Counted from the stretch's first letter, positions 44,347-53,047 are shown. The stretch is DNA of 64,000 nt from Sphingomonas ginsengisoli An et al. 2013 (GCF_009363895.1 NZ_CP045434.1:2241001-2305000); one strand, 5' to 3'. Made by a program: numbers and translations. The notes: generated by a model from the letters alone, not told the origin.

Positions 44347-45282
44347 CTAGCCGGCGGTCGGCGGGCGCTGCGGCCGTTGCGGCGCCTTGCCGTAAAGCAA
44401 TGCATCGTCGAGCAGCCGCGCCAGCCGCAGCCCGCCGGTCACAACCTGGCGGCGGATCGGCGCCATCACGCTGCGGATCTTCTCCTCGGTCATCACCGGC
44501 CGCTCGGCCGGCAGCGGGCCGCACGGATCGCCAAGCAGCGTGCCATAGGCATAGGTCCGGGCATTCTCCCAGCTCTGCCGGCTCCACTCCTCGGTGGTGC
44601 CCTGCGCCAGCGCGGCGCGCTCGCCGACCGGCACTTCGGACAGCAGCTCGCGTGCCCGCCCGGCGAAATTGGCGTCGTTGGGATTGCCCGGTCGCGCGCT
44701 CGGGCCCGACGTGATCGCGCGCTCGGGCAGCCAGCCGTCCCAGATGCTGTGAAGGTTCGTCTTGCCGGCGATGGTCCCGTAGGTGACCGGCAGGTCGTTG
44801 CCGCCGCGGTCGCCGCGGTCGCCGGCGTGCATCGGCTGTGACAGGTCGCCGACGAAATGGACGAGGTAGGCGAGCGCCATCACCCGCTCACGCACCGGCA
44901 CCGTCTTGTCGGCAAGCAGGCGCGCGTTGCGCTCGATCTGCGCGCTGACGCAATTGCCGTCCTTGCACGCCTGACCGAGGCTGAACGCCTTGCAGACGTT
45001 GACGTTCTGATAGTGCCAGCTGCTCTGATAGCTGAAGCGGTCGCCCAGGGGCTTGATGCAGTCGGCCCAGATGCTCGCCTGCTCGATCGTCGCGACCGGG
45101 CAGGTCGGCGTCTCGAGCAGCCGGCCCTGACGAAGCAGCGCCTCGATCCGCGCGCGGGTCTCGGGCCGGACCGATTGCCACGCCACCGCGGCGACGGTCT
45201 CGTGGCCATATTCCCAGTAAGCGGCGCTGGGCGCAGCGGCGAAGAGCGCGCACAGCGCGGCAAGCAAGCGGATGATCGGCAC
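44347..45282 (-). CDS. Secreted S1/P1 nuclease family protein
   Basis: A 311-residue zinc-dependent nuclease of the S1/P1 type. The signal peptide (MPIIRLLAALCALFAAAPSA) is followed by YWEYGHETVA, where the near-N-terminal Trp and H27 are the first zinc ligands. Further ligands lie in ASIWADCIK, SSWHYQNVNV, LVHFVGDLSQPMHAGDRGDRGG and NLHSIWDG. It cleaves single-stranded DNA/RNA outside the cytoplasm. It lies 21 nt after the SLOG-like membrane protein on the same strand, so it may be the fifth gene of the TIR operon. Confidence 0.9.
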   Translation of the reverse strand: MPIIRLLAALCALFAAAPSAAYWEYGHETVAAVAWQSVRPETRARIEALLRQGRLLETPTCPVATIEQASIWADCIKPLGDRFSYQSSWHYQNVNVCKAFSLGQACKDGNCVSAQIERNARLLADKTVPVRERVMALAYLVHFVGDLSQPMHAGDRGDRGGNDLPVTYGTIAGKTNLHSIWDGWLPERAITSGPSARPGNPNDANFAGRARELLSEVPVGERAALAQGTTEEWSRQSWENARTYAYGTLLGDPCGPLPAERPVMTEEKIRSVMAPIRRQVVTGGLRLARLLDDALLYGKAPQRPQRPPTAG

Positions 45283-45303
45283 GGGGGGCGATCTAGCCGA
45301 GGC

Positions 45304-47088
45304 TCATCCGAGCGACAACTCGTGGAGTTCATTAACTAATCGCCATTCGCCGAGGTCGGCGAGCATCACCCGCGCGGCCTGCTCGGTGAGGTCGGCGGTG
45401 CGCGGGAGGGTGGTCGCCAGCTTGAGGTCGGTGACGATCCGCTCGAGCTGGTCGGCGGTGTTGCGCGCACGCGAGGCGAGCGAACCGAAGTCGCCCTGGA
45501 CGCGGATGCCGAAGATGGCGGTGCCGAGCGCGGGCAGGCCCGCCGAGAGCACGGTGCTCCATGCGCCGATCCGCTGGAGCAAAGGTGGATCGAACAGCAG
45601 GCAACCGACCGAGAAGAGGGTCACGCCAAGGGTCGCGGCGAAGATCGCCAGCGCCGCCCACTCGAGCCGTTCGTCGAGCGCCTTCACCTGGCCGCTGGTG
45701 TGGCGGTTGTAGTCGACCTGGGGCTGCAACTCGTGCGCGGCAATCGCCGCCGCCAGCGGCTGCACTTCGTCGAGGTCGAGCCGACCGGCGGGGCAGCCGA
45801 TCGTCCGCCACACCGCCGCTGCATACCAGTCGATCCAGCGCCGGGCGACCGGCTCGGCGGCGTTACCGGGCGGGTCGGGCGCGGCGATGCCGAGCAGCTT
45901 GAGGCTGCGCATCGGTCGCAACCGTTCCGCCAATTGGCGATAGTCGAGCCAGCGCTGGTGCCAGCCGCGCCGCGACCCGGCCTGGGTGTTGACGATCACC
46001 GCCAGCACCACCGCCGCCTCGATCAGCGCGAGCTCGAGCGGGTTGGTCGGCAGCACCAGTCCGCTCAACCCCACCAGCGCGCCGAAGGCGGCCAGCAGGA
46101 AGTTGAACACCAGGCTCGAGCGATAGGTCTGGGCAAAGTGGCTCGCCAGCCCGTCGCTCCACACATAGGCGCGCTGGAGCAGGTCGAGCGGCACCCCGAC
46201 GCCGTGGCAGTCGGCGCAGCTCAAGCGGTAGCTGTCCCACTCATCCGCCGCCGCCTGAAGCTGCGGGCGGGCGGTGAGGTCGCGGCGCGAGATTCGGCGG
46301 GTGCCCGCCAGCGTCATCAGCAACGGATATTCGACCCGCCAGCGCCACAGCCGCAAGCGTTCGTTGCGGAAGCGGTCGAAATATTGCCGCTCTGGTGGAT
46401 CAGCCGGGGGCAGCAGCACGGCCGACAGCACCGCGCGCAGCGTCGCCGCGTCGGCCGGGCGGCCGCACTGGCGATCGCCGGGACTGGTCACCACCACCGG
46501 GTCGAACGCGCTCCACAGCAGGGTCACCGGCTGGTCCGGATCGGTCGGCAAATGGATCACCGGGGTCCCGCGCAGCAGAGCGGCGTCGACCGTCTCGGCC
46601 GTGCCGCCGCGGCCGCGTGCCAGCTCGCCGTCCCAGATCGCGATCAGCAGGTCGGAATGGGCGATGGTCGCGCGGCCGGCCATAACGAACCCGTCGAGCG
46701 GCCGCTCCGGCTCGCCGGGCAATTCGAGCACGCAGCCTGCCGCGGCCACCAGCCGGTCGAGTTCGGCCGCCTCGTCTTGGTCCATTGTCTCGGCGTAGCT
46801 GGCCCGGTCGAACGGCAGCACCGCCTGCAACCGCCAGCCGCGCTCGAGCGCGACCGCCGCCGCCATTTGGTCCGCGCCCGATGCGAGCGGGGAGACGAGA
46901 GTCAGGATCGGCGGCGGCGGAGCGAACAGCGCCGCTTCCTGCGCATGGAGGTCGCCGGCGATTCCCTCGATGTCGGCGATCAGCCGGGTCAGCCGATCCC
47001 GCAGGCCCGCGGCATCGCCTAGCCCCGCGCGGCGGTGGCCAGTGATCCCGACCGCCAGGGCAAAAGGGACGGGCGCATATTCGCTCAA
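45304..47088 (-). CDS. SLOG-like domain fused to a four-helix membrane domain (SLATT-like)
   Basis: A 594-residue protein. Residues 10-225 look like a Rossmann-type SLOG nucleotide-sensing domain: AVGITGHRR (13-20), LVSPLASGADQMAAAVALE (64-82), SDLLIAIWDG (145-154) and GGTAETVDAALLRGTPVIHL (161-180). TM helices are predicted at about 324-347, 351-370, 476-499 and 507-529, with a soluble helical insert containing LDYRQLAERLRPMRSL between the pairs, as in SLATT-type pore proteins. In known systems SLOG domains bind nucleotide-derived signals and SLATT helices damage membranes; that role here is inferred. Its ATG overlaps the upstream small-protein gene by 4 nt. Confidence 0.7.
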   Translation of the reverse strand: MSEYAPVPFALAVGITGHRRAGLGDAAGLRDRLTRLIADIEGIAGDLHAQEAALFAPPPPILTLVSPLASGADQMAAAVALERGWRLQAVLPFDRASYAETMDQDEAAELDRLVAAAGCVLELPGEPERPLDGFVMAGRATIAHSDLLIAIWDGELARGRGGTAETVDAALLRGTPVIHLPTDPDQPVTLLWSAFDPVVVTSPGDRQCGRPADAATLRAVLSAVLLPPADPPERQYFDRFRNERLRLWRWRVEYPLLMTLAGTRRISRRDLTARPQLQAAADEWDSYRLSCADCHGVGVPLDLLQRAYVWSDGLASHFAQTYRSSLVFNFLLAAFGALVGLSGLVLPTNPLELALIEAAVVLAVIVNTQAGSRRGWHQRWLDYRQLAERLRPMRSLKLLGIAAPDPPGNAAEPVARRWIDWYAAAVWRTIGCPAGRLDLDEVQPLAAAIAAHELQPQVDYNRHTSGQVKALDERLEWAALAIFAATLGVTLFSVGCLLFDPPLLQRIGAWSTVLSAGLPALGTAIFGIRVQGDFGSLASRARNTADQLERIVTDLKLATTLPRTADLTEQAARVMLADLGEWRLVNELHELSLG

Positions 47089-47612
47089 TCGTCGGCCGTG
47101 TCGCGCCAGAAGGAGATCAGCGCCGCCAGGCCCGCGATTGCGAACAGCCCGCCTACCGCGCCGATGATCGCGACACTGTTCGCCTCCCAGAAGCTCGCGC
47201 CGCCATTCTGGTTATTCATGATCGGGTCGAGGCTGATCGGCTTCCGCACCCCGTCGGCGTCGACCAGGTTGAGGGTGTATTTGAGCTGTTGGCAACTCGG
47301 GTCGCGGTTGGTGACATATAATTCGAGCCCGTCTGCACTCGTGCCGTCATACACGAAGCTGGGATGAGGCTGATACTTCGTCGGGCAACCCTTCGCGGCG
47401 TCCTGGACCCAGAAGCCGTCTTCGTCGCTGGCGAAGACGAAGTTGGCCGGATGAGGATTCTGGATCCGGAAGGTGATGGCATAGACCCAGTCGCCTGGGA
47501 TCTTGTCATCCTTCTTGTTGAACTTCAGATCTTTGATCTTCGTGATGGAATAATCGCCCGAGGCGTCCTTGTGGACGATTACCGGCACCATGATGGGCTT
47601 CGATTTCGTCAT
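47085..47612 (-). CDS. Small tail-anchored protein with LDPIMNNQNGG motif
   Basis: A 175-residue protein of unknown family. Residues 1-125 look like a compact beta domain with Lys/Asp-rich loops (IVHKDASGDYSITKIKDLKF, WVYAITFRIQNPH, KYTLNLVDADGVR) and Cys76/Cys107. Residues 128-138 are LDPIMNNQNGG, identical to a motif in the neighbouring protein. One TM helix (about 147-167) lies near the C-terminus, followed by FWRDTADD, so the soluble part probably faces one side of the membrane. Base composition is visibly less GC-rich than flanking genes. It is coupled to the SLOG-like gene by an ATGA overlap. Confidence 0.72.
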   Translation of the reverse strand: MTKSKPIMVPVIVHKDASGDYSITKIKDLKFNKKDDKIPGDWVYAITFRIQNPHPANFVFASDEDGFWVQDAAKGCPTKYQPHPSFVYDGTSADGLELYVTNRDPSCQQLKYTLNLVDADGVRKPISLDPIMNNQNGGASFWEANSVAIIGAVGGLFAIAGLAALISFWRDTADD

Positions 47613-47624
47613 GACCGCTCCTCT

Positions 47625-48122
47625 TTAATTCCTGCTGCCCGAGCCACCGTTCTGGTTGTTCATGATCGGGTCGAGGAAGGCGACGATCGTGTCGCCCGGA
47701 CCCTCGGCCGCGACAAAATTGAGCCGGAAGCTCAGCAGGCAGGGCTCGGCATTGTCGTTGCGGACGCGCAGCCGCTTTGGCCTCGACGAGAGCGGGACCA
47801 CGCCGTGGTCGCGCGACGGCGCCATCGGGTACGGCGGCGCGGCGGCGGCAGTGCCGCGCGCGACCCAGATGGCGGTGAACTTGTCGGGATGGAAAGCCAG
47901 CGCCCCGCTCGGATCATCGAGCATGAAGTCGGCCTCGTGCCAGTCGCGCTTGTGCAGTCCGAGCGCGTCCTTGCTGTAGGTGACCTCGGCCGTCGCCTTA
48001 CCGTCCGCTTGCAGCTCGAACGACCAGTCGGCCCCGTTCCGCCGCGCCTTGACGGTCAGTTCGCTGGCATGGGCGCGACCTTCGGTTTTGGGCGACGGCG
48101 GGCGGTGGGCGGTGTCCGGCAT
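47625..48122 (-). CDS. Small soluble protein ending in LDPIMNNQNGG motif
   Basis: A 165-residue protein with no signal peptide or TM helix and no recognised family. The N-terminus is Pro/basic (MPDTAHRPPSPKTEGR), followed by a probable beta-rich domain (ELTVKARRNGADWSFELQAD, RPKRLRVRND, CLLSFRLNF). It ends in LDPIMNNQNGG (150-160) and SGSRN. The strand pattern before the motif resembles that of the next gene, so the two may be diverged paralogues, one having gained a membrane tail. ATG 48122 lies 23 nt after the TIR gene; a longer upstream frame is a shadow of the TIR gene. The gap to the next gene is 12 nt. Confidence 0.7.
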   Translation of the reverse strand: MPDTAHRPPSPKTEGRAHASELTVKARRNGADWSFELQADGKATAEVTYSKDALGLHKRDWHEADFMLDDPSGALAFHPDKFTAIWVARGTAAAAPPYPMAPSRDHGVVPLSSRPKRLRVRNDNAEPCLLSFRLNFVAAEGPGDTIVAFLDPIMNNQNGGSGSRN

Positions 48123-48145
48123 GGTCGAGGTCCCCAAAGTGCGTG

Positions 48146-50266
48146 TCACGTCCGCCAACCGGTGGCGGCAAGCTGGGCGCCGAGCGCGCTCGCTTCGGCG
48201 CTGCGGCCCAGCCGCTCGAGCAATAACTGGCGTTGCGCGAGGTCGGTGGGCGTCTGCTCGACCGTGATCGGCCAAGTCGCGAGCGCCTCGTTCCAGGCGG
48301 TCATCGCCGACGCCCGGTCGCCCATCGCGGCGGCGATATCGCCGGCCAGCGATTGCGCCCGCGCCAGCGCGAAGCGCGCGTCGATCGGGTCGGCGCCGGG
48401 ATCGTTGCGGATTTCGGCGATGAGCTGGCCGGCGGTCAGCATCGCCGACGCGGCGGCGCCTTGAGCAAGGCTGAGCCGCGCGCGGTCGTCGAGGCATTTG
48501 CGCCGCATCTTCTTGGCCAACACCGCGCTATTGGCGGGGTTGAGCCGCTCGGCCACCTTGCAGCCGGCCTCGGTGAACGTCGCCGCGGCGCCAAGCTGGC
48601 CCTGCCGCAGCAGCAGCGCCGCATGTTCAAGCCGCGCGCCCGCCGCGCTGCTGGCCCAATTGCCATTGGCCGGGTCGCGGCGGACCAAAAGGTCGGCCAG
48701 CGCCACCCCGCGGCCCGAGATCGCGAGCGCGGCGACGCGATCGCCGACCGCCGCCTGCTCGCGCGCCAGCGAGCGCAGCGCGACCAGCTCCTTTTCGAGC
48801 AGCAGGCTGTTGTCGGGAGCCGGCGCCAGCGCCTGCTGCAAGGTGGCGAGCTGCCGCATCCGCTCGGCTACCGCGGCGGGCAATTGGCCTGAGCGTTCGA
48901 GCGCATCGGCGAGGTCGCCCCGCGCCTCGATCTCGAGACTCGCATAATCGGCATTGGCGGGATCGGCGCGGCGCAGCGTCCCAAGCGGCTTCAGGACATG
49001 GCCGAAGCGCGTTGCTGCCTCGCGCGAATGGCGCGTCTGCAGCGCCAGCACGCCGAGATTGCTGTCGGCGTAGATGCCCTCGAGCTGCCATTTCACATTG
49101 GCCGGCTCGGCGGCGATCATGCGGTCGGCGAGCGCGCGATAGTCGGTGAAGCGCGCGCCGGCCTCGTCGTAACGGCCCTGGGTCGCGGCGAGATTGCCGA
49201 TCCAGAAGACGTTCTGGGCCTGGTCGAACAGCCGCTGTGGGTTGGCGGGATCACGGCGCAGCGCCTCGGTCGTGCTCGCCAGCCCCTCGCGGTACAGCGC
49301 CAGCGCGCGGGCCAGGTCGCCGCGGCGCTGGGCGATGTCGCCCATCAGCGTCAGCGCCCGGCTGCGCTGGCCCAGCGCTTCGTCGCTCAAGCCCGCCTTG
49401 TCCTGATGCTCATAGTAATTGAGCACCTTGCCGCCGACCGCGTCGAGCGCGTCGAGCCGCCCAACCGGCTCCAATTTGTCCTTCAAATCGCCGATCATGA
49501 AGCCGACCAGGCTTTCGGCCTGGCGACGCTGGTCGCGCGCCTCGTCGCGTGCCTGCAACGCCACCACCGCCAGCCCGGTGGTCAGCAGCATCCCTGCGAT
49601 CGACCCTGCGCTGACCAGCATCCAGCGACGGTGTCGCTGCTGTTCCTCGCGCTGGACCAGCTCGTCGAGGCGGACGTCGAGCATCCCCGCGACGAGCTTG
49701 AGCAATCCCATGTCGCGGCCGTCGGCTTCCGCGCGCAGGTCGGCGGCGATCGGCTCGGCATCGTCGCCGACCAGCCGGCCCCGCGCGTCATAACGTTCGC
49801 TCAGCGCCGCGGGCAGGCACTCACTGGCGGGATCGGCTGAGTGGGGTTCGCCGCCGACGATCGCGGCGAGCACCTTGCCGTCGGGACGCAGCCGCTTGAA
49901 GGCGCGGATCTCGGCATTGACCCAGCGACTGGCGACGGTCGCGGGGGAGCAGAGCACGATGAGGTGGCGCGAGCCCTCGATCATATCGTTGATGTCGCCG
50001 CCAAGATCGCCCGACGCCGCCAGCTCGCTGCGGTCCTGGAAGATCGGGGCGAGCGTGCGCGGGACGAGGAAACGCTCGGTGCGGCGCCCGACCAGCTCTG
50101 GCGGAACGCGGAATCGTTCCAGCGCGCGGTGCAGCCAGTCGGCGTGGCCCGCATCGGCATGGCTGTAGCTCAGGAAGGCCCAGTAGCGCTGGACGAACGG
50201 CTTGCGCGCGGCCGGCTTGCGGGATCGTCCCGCGCGCGATCGCGACAGAAGGGCCGATTCATCCAC
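48146..50266 (-). CDS. Membrane TIR domain protein with C-terminal TPR region
   Basis: A 706-residue protein. Residues ~25-200 form a bacterial TIR domain: FLSYSHAD (31-38), PIFQDRSELAASGDL, HLIVLCSPATVASRWVNAEI with the putative catalytic Glu119 after W115. One TM helix (about 215-238) follows, then a segment FMIGDLKDKLEPVGRLDALD that precedes TPR arrays in other sensor proteins, and TPR-like helices to the C-terminus. TIR domains of this type can hydrolyse NAD+ or make cyclic ADP-ribose signals; activity here is inferred. It is the first gene of a compact minus-strand operon with two LDPIMNNQNGG proteins and the SLOG-like membrane protein. Confidence 0.85.
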   Translation of the reverse strand: MDESALLSRSRAGRSRKPAARKPFVQRYWAFLSYSHADAGHADWLHRALERFRVPPELVGRRTERFLVPRTLAPIFQDRSELAASGDLGGDINDMIEGSRHLIVLCSPATVASRWVNAEIRAFKRLRPDGKVLAAIVGGEPHSADPASECLPAALSERYDARGRLVGDDAEPIAADLRAEADGRDMGLLKLVAGMLDVRLDELVQREEQQRHRRWMLVSAGSIAGMLLTTGLAVVALQARDEARDQRRQAESLVGFMIGDLKDKLEPVGRLDALDAVGGKVLNYYEHQDKAGLSDEALGQRSRALTLMGDIAQRRGDLARALALYREGLASTTEALRRDPANPQRLFDQAQNVFWIGNLAATQGRYDEAGARFTDYRALADRMIAAEPANVKWQLEGIYADSNLGVLALQTRHSREAATRFGHVLKPLGTLRRADPANADYASLEIEARGDLADALERSGQLPAAVAERMRQLATLQQALAPAPDNSLLLEKELVALRSLAREQAAVGDRVAALAISGRGVALADLLVRRDPANGNWASSAAGARLEHAALLLRQGQLGAAATFTEAGCKVAERLNPANSAVLAKKMRRKCLDDRARLSLAQGAAASAMLTAGQLIAEIRNDPGADPIDARFALARAQSLAGDIAAAMGDRASAMTAWNEALATWPITVEQTPTDLAQRQLLLERLGRSAEASALGAQLAATGWRT

Positions 50267-50364
50267 CCCGTCAGGTCCCCGACTCTGAGCCTCGGCCGCG
50301 ACTCATAACAGATGTTAACCGCGACTCCTACGCGGCGTTCGCGCAGCTAAGTCGCGGGCTTGCC

Positions 50365-50393
50365 TTGGTTCTGTCGCGTGAGGGGGCTATATC
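50365..50393 (+). promoter_or_regulatory. Probable leaderless promoter of ispG
   Basis: TTGGTT (50365-50370, weak -35) and TATATC (50388-50393) with 17-nt spacing. The -10 ends 6 nt before the ispG ATG, the same geometry as at gyrB, so transcription would start at the start codon. The rest of the 133-nt divergent gap shows no clear minus-strand promoter for the TIR operon. Confidence 0.4.
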
Positions 50394-50399
50394 GCGGGC

Positions 50400-51536
50400 A
50401 TGTCCGCACTCCGCCCCTGGCGCACCATCGATCGCCGTCCGTCCCGCCAGATCATGGTCGGCAAAGTCCCCGTTGGCGGCGACGCGCCGATCACCGTCCA
50501 GACGATGACCAACACCCCGACCTCGGACGCCAGCGCAACCATCGCGCAGATCCGCCGCTGCGAGGAAGCCGGGGTCGACATCATCCGCGTCTCCTGCCCC
50601 GACCAGGACAGCACCGCGGCGCTCAGGGAAATCGTCCGCGCCGCCGAAGTGCCGATCGTCGCCGACATCCATTTCCACTACAAGCGCGCGCTCGAGGCAG
50701 CCGACGCCGGCGCCGCCTGCCTGCGGATCAACCCGGGCAACATCGGCAGTAGCGAACGGGTCGCCGAAGTGGTCCGCGCGGCCAAGGCCAACGGCTGCTC
50801 GATCCGCATCGGGGTCAATGCCGGCAGCCTCGAGAAACATCTGCTCGAAAAATATGGCGAGCCCTGCCCCGAGGCGCTGGTCGAGAGCGCGCTCGACCAT
50901 GTCCGCATCCTCGAGGAGCACGACTTTCGCGAATATAAGATCAGCGTGAAAGCGTCCGACGTCTTCCTCGCGGTCGCCGCCTACACCCAGTTGGCGAGCG
51001 AACTCGATTGCCCGCTCCACCTCGGCATCACCGAGGCGGGCGGGCTGATCGGCGGCACGGTGAAGAGTTCAATCGGCCTCGGTATGCTGCTGTGGAGCGG
51101 GATCGGCGACACCATCCGCGTCTCGCTCTCGGCCGAGCCCGAGGAAGAAGTCCGCGTCGGCTACGAGATTTTGAAATCGCTCGGCGTCCGCAATCGCGGC
51201 GTGCGGGTGGTCTCTTGCCCGAGTTGCGCGCGCCAAGGCTTCGACGTCATTCGCACCGTCGAGAAGCTCGAGGAGCGCTTGCAGCACATCCGGACCCCGA
51301 TGTCGCTGTCGGTGCTCGGCTGCGTGGTCAACGGACCCGGCGAAGCGCGCGAGACCGATATCGGCATCACCGGCGGCGGCAATGGCAAGCACATGGTCTA
51401 TCTGTCGGGCGTCACCGACCACCATGTCTCGGACGAGGGGATGATCGATCACATCGTCCGCCTGGTCGAGCAGAAGGCGGCCGAGATTGACGCCGCGCAG
51501 GCCACGGAGGCCGAGGTTCTCGCCGCCGCCGAGTAA
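50400..51536 (+). CDS. ispG: (E)-4-hydroxy-3-methylbut-2-enyl-diphosphate synthase
   Basis: A 378-residue iron-sulfur enzyme of the MEP isoprenoid pathway, converting MEcPP to HMBPP. The TIM-barrel part has [31 protein letters not shown] and LRINPGNIG; the [4Fe-4S] ligands are C273 and C276 in SCPSCAR and C308 in [11 protein letters not shown], with E315 as the fourth. Length and motifs are standard. It is divergent from the TIR operon. Confidence 0.97.
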   Translation: MSALRPWRTIDRRPSRQIMVGKVPVGGDAPITVQTMTNTPTSDASATIAQIRRCEEAGVDIIRVSCPDQDSTAALREIVRAAEVPIVADIHFHYKRALEAADAGAACLRINPGNIGSSERVAEVVRAAKANGCSIRIGVNAGSLEKHLLEKYGEPCPEALVESALDHVRILEEHDFREYKISVKASDVFLAVAAYTQLASELDCPLHLGITEAGGLIGGTVKSSIGLGMLLWSGIGDTIRVSLSAEPEEEVRVGYEILKSLGVRNRGVRVVSCPSCARQGFDVIRTVEKLEERLQHIRTPMSLSVLGCVVNGPGEARETDIGITGGGNGKHMVYLSGVTDHHVSDEGMIDHIVRLVEQKAAEIDAAQATEAEVLAAAE

Positions 51537-51577
51537 TCGGCAACGGCTTTTTCACCCTTCGCCCGCACAAGGGGGCG

Positions 51578-52102
51578 ATGTGGAAGGCGATGGTGGCATT
51601 GCTGGTGATCGCGGTGGCGGTGGGCACGAAGATGCCCGCGTCGTCCAGCGCCGCCATTTCTGACCAGGACGGCTCGAACCAGTCGATCCTGATCACGCCG
51701 ACCGAATCGACCGCCAACTCGTTTCATCAATCGTCGCTCGGCGGCAGCGTCGCCTTGCCCCGCCAGGCCGACGGCCACTTCTACGCGAGTGCTGACGTCA
51801 ACGGCACTGCGGTCGACTTCGTGATCGATACCGGCGCCACGGTCGTCTCGCTGACCCGCGCCGATGCGGAAAGAGCGGGGATCAATGTCGATCCCGACCG
51901 CTTCCAGGTCGTCGCTCAAGGCGCGTCGGGACCTGTCATGGGCCTGCCCGTGACGCTCCCCAGCCTCGAATTGGGCGGGCATCGCCTGACCGACGTCCAG
52001 GCGCTCGTCCTCGCCGACGGCGAGCAATCCTTGCTCGGCCAGAATGTGCTGAGCCGCTTCCAGTCGGTCTCGATCGAGAATGACGAGATGCTGCTGCGCT
52101 AG
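51578..52102 (+). CDS. Retropepsin-like aspartic protease family protein
   Basis: A 174-residue membrane-anchored clan AA protease-like protein. An N-terminal hydrophobic helix (MVALLVIAVAVG) is followed by a Ser-rich spacer and a retropepsin half-domain: DGHFYASADVNGTAVDFVID, D84-T-G in VIDTGATVVSLT, LGGHRLTDVQALVL and the flap-like SLLGQNVLSRF. It would act as a dimer in the periplasm. The ispG gene ends 41 nt upstream. The start ATG has a GGGGG site (51569-51574). Confidence 0.85.
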   Translation: MWKAMVALLVIAVAVGTKMPASSSAAISDQDGSNQSILITPTESTANSFHQSSLGGSVALPRQADGHFYASADVNGTAVDFVIDTGATVVSLTRADAERAGINVDPDRFQVVAQGASGPVMGLPVTLPSLELGGHRLTDVQALVLADGEQSLLGQNVLSRFQSVSIENDEMLLR

Positions 52103-52129
52103 GCCGCCGGTCCCGCTACAGCGCAGGGC

Positions 52130-53047
52130 ATGAGCGCGCGGCATCATCACTGGCTTCCGATCCTCGCCGCCGCGCTCGGCATCGCTTTGTTCGCCGGGAT
52201 GGACGCCGCGATGAAGGCGGTGGCGCTGGCGATCGGCGCTTATTCGGGAATGCTCTGGCGCCAGCTGTTCGCGACCGCTTGGTCCGCTCCCGCTTACTTC
52301 CGCTCGCGCGCCGGCTGGCCGAGCCGCGCGGCCTTTCGCTTCCACCTGATGCGCGGCGCGGTCGGCGCGGCGATGGCGGTGCTGTGGTTCCACGGGCTGG
52401 CGCGGCTGCCGATGGCTGAGGCGATTGCTCTTTCCTTCATCGCCCCGCTGGTCGCGCTCTATCTCGCCGCCGCGATGCTCGCGGAGCGGGTCAGCCGGCG
52501 GAGCATCGGCGCGTCGCTGCTCGGCCTTGCCGGCATGCTCATCCTGCTGTGGGCACGGCTCGGGACCGGGGGCGAGCGCCACCTCGACGGGGTCGCCGCG
52601 ATCCTCGCCTCGGCCATGCTCTACGCCTGGAACCTCATTCTCATGCGCCAGCAGTCACAGGTCGCGAGCCCCGCCGAGGTGAGCTTCTTCCAGTCGCTGA
52701 TCTCGGGCGCCTGGCTGCTGCTGGCGCTACCGCCAGCGATGCTGCTCGATCCGGCGCTGCCCGCGATCCCGCCGTCGCTGCCGGTGTGGGGCCTGCTTGC
52801 CTTGTCGGCGGCGCTGGCGGTGACCTCGCTATTCCTGTTGAGCTGGGCCTATGGCCGCGAGGAAGCGCAGGTGCTGGTGCCGATCGAATATAGCGCCTTC
52901 CTGTGGGCGCTGGCGCTCGGCGCGATCTTCTACGCCGACCCGCTGCGCTGGACGACGCTCGCCGGCGCCGCGCTGATCGTGCTCGGCTGCCTGCTGGCCG
53001 CGCGCCGGCCGCGCCACGTCTCGCCGGTGATCGAGGCTGTCGTCTAG
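52130..53047 (+). CDS. DMT family (EamA) transporter
   Basis: A 305-residue inner-membrane protein with ten hydrophobic helices in two EamA repeats. Features include ALFAGMDAAMKAVALAIGAY in the first helix, AEAIALSFIAPLVALYLAAA and LVPIEYSAFLWALALGAIFY at the equivalent positions of the two halves. The substrate cannot be read. It ends in a CTAG shared with the convergent DUF1345 gene. Confidence 0.9.
   Translation: MSARHHHWLPILAAALGIALFAGMDAAMKAVALAIGAYSGMLWRQLFATAWSAPAYFRSRAGWPSRAAFRFHLMRGAVGAAMAVLWFHGLARLPMAEAIALSFIAPLVALYLAAAMLAERVSRRSIGASLLGLAGMLILLWARLGTGGERHLDGVAAILASAMLYAWNLILMRQQSQVASPAEVSFFQSLISGAWLLLALPPAMLLDPALPAIPPSLPVWGLLALSAALAVTSLFLLSWAYGREEAQVLVPIEYSAFLWALALGAIFYADPLRWTTLAGAALIVLGCLLAARRPRHVSPVIEAVV

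Noticed and set aside
48123-48497. N-terminal extension of the 165-aa LDPIMNNQNGG protein into the TIR gene
   Set aside because: The extension is Arg/Pro-rich shadow sequence of the TIR-TPR gene in another frame; ATG 48122 gives a sensible protein.
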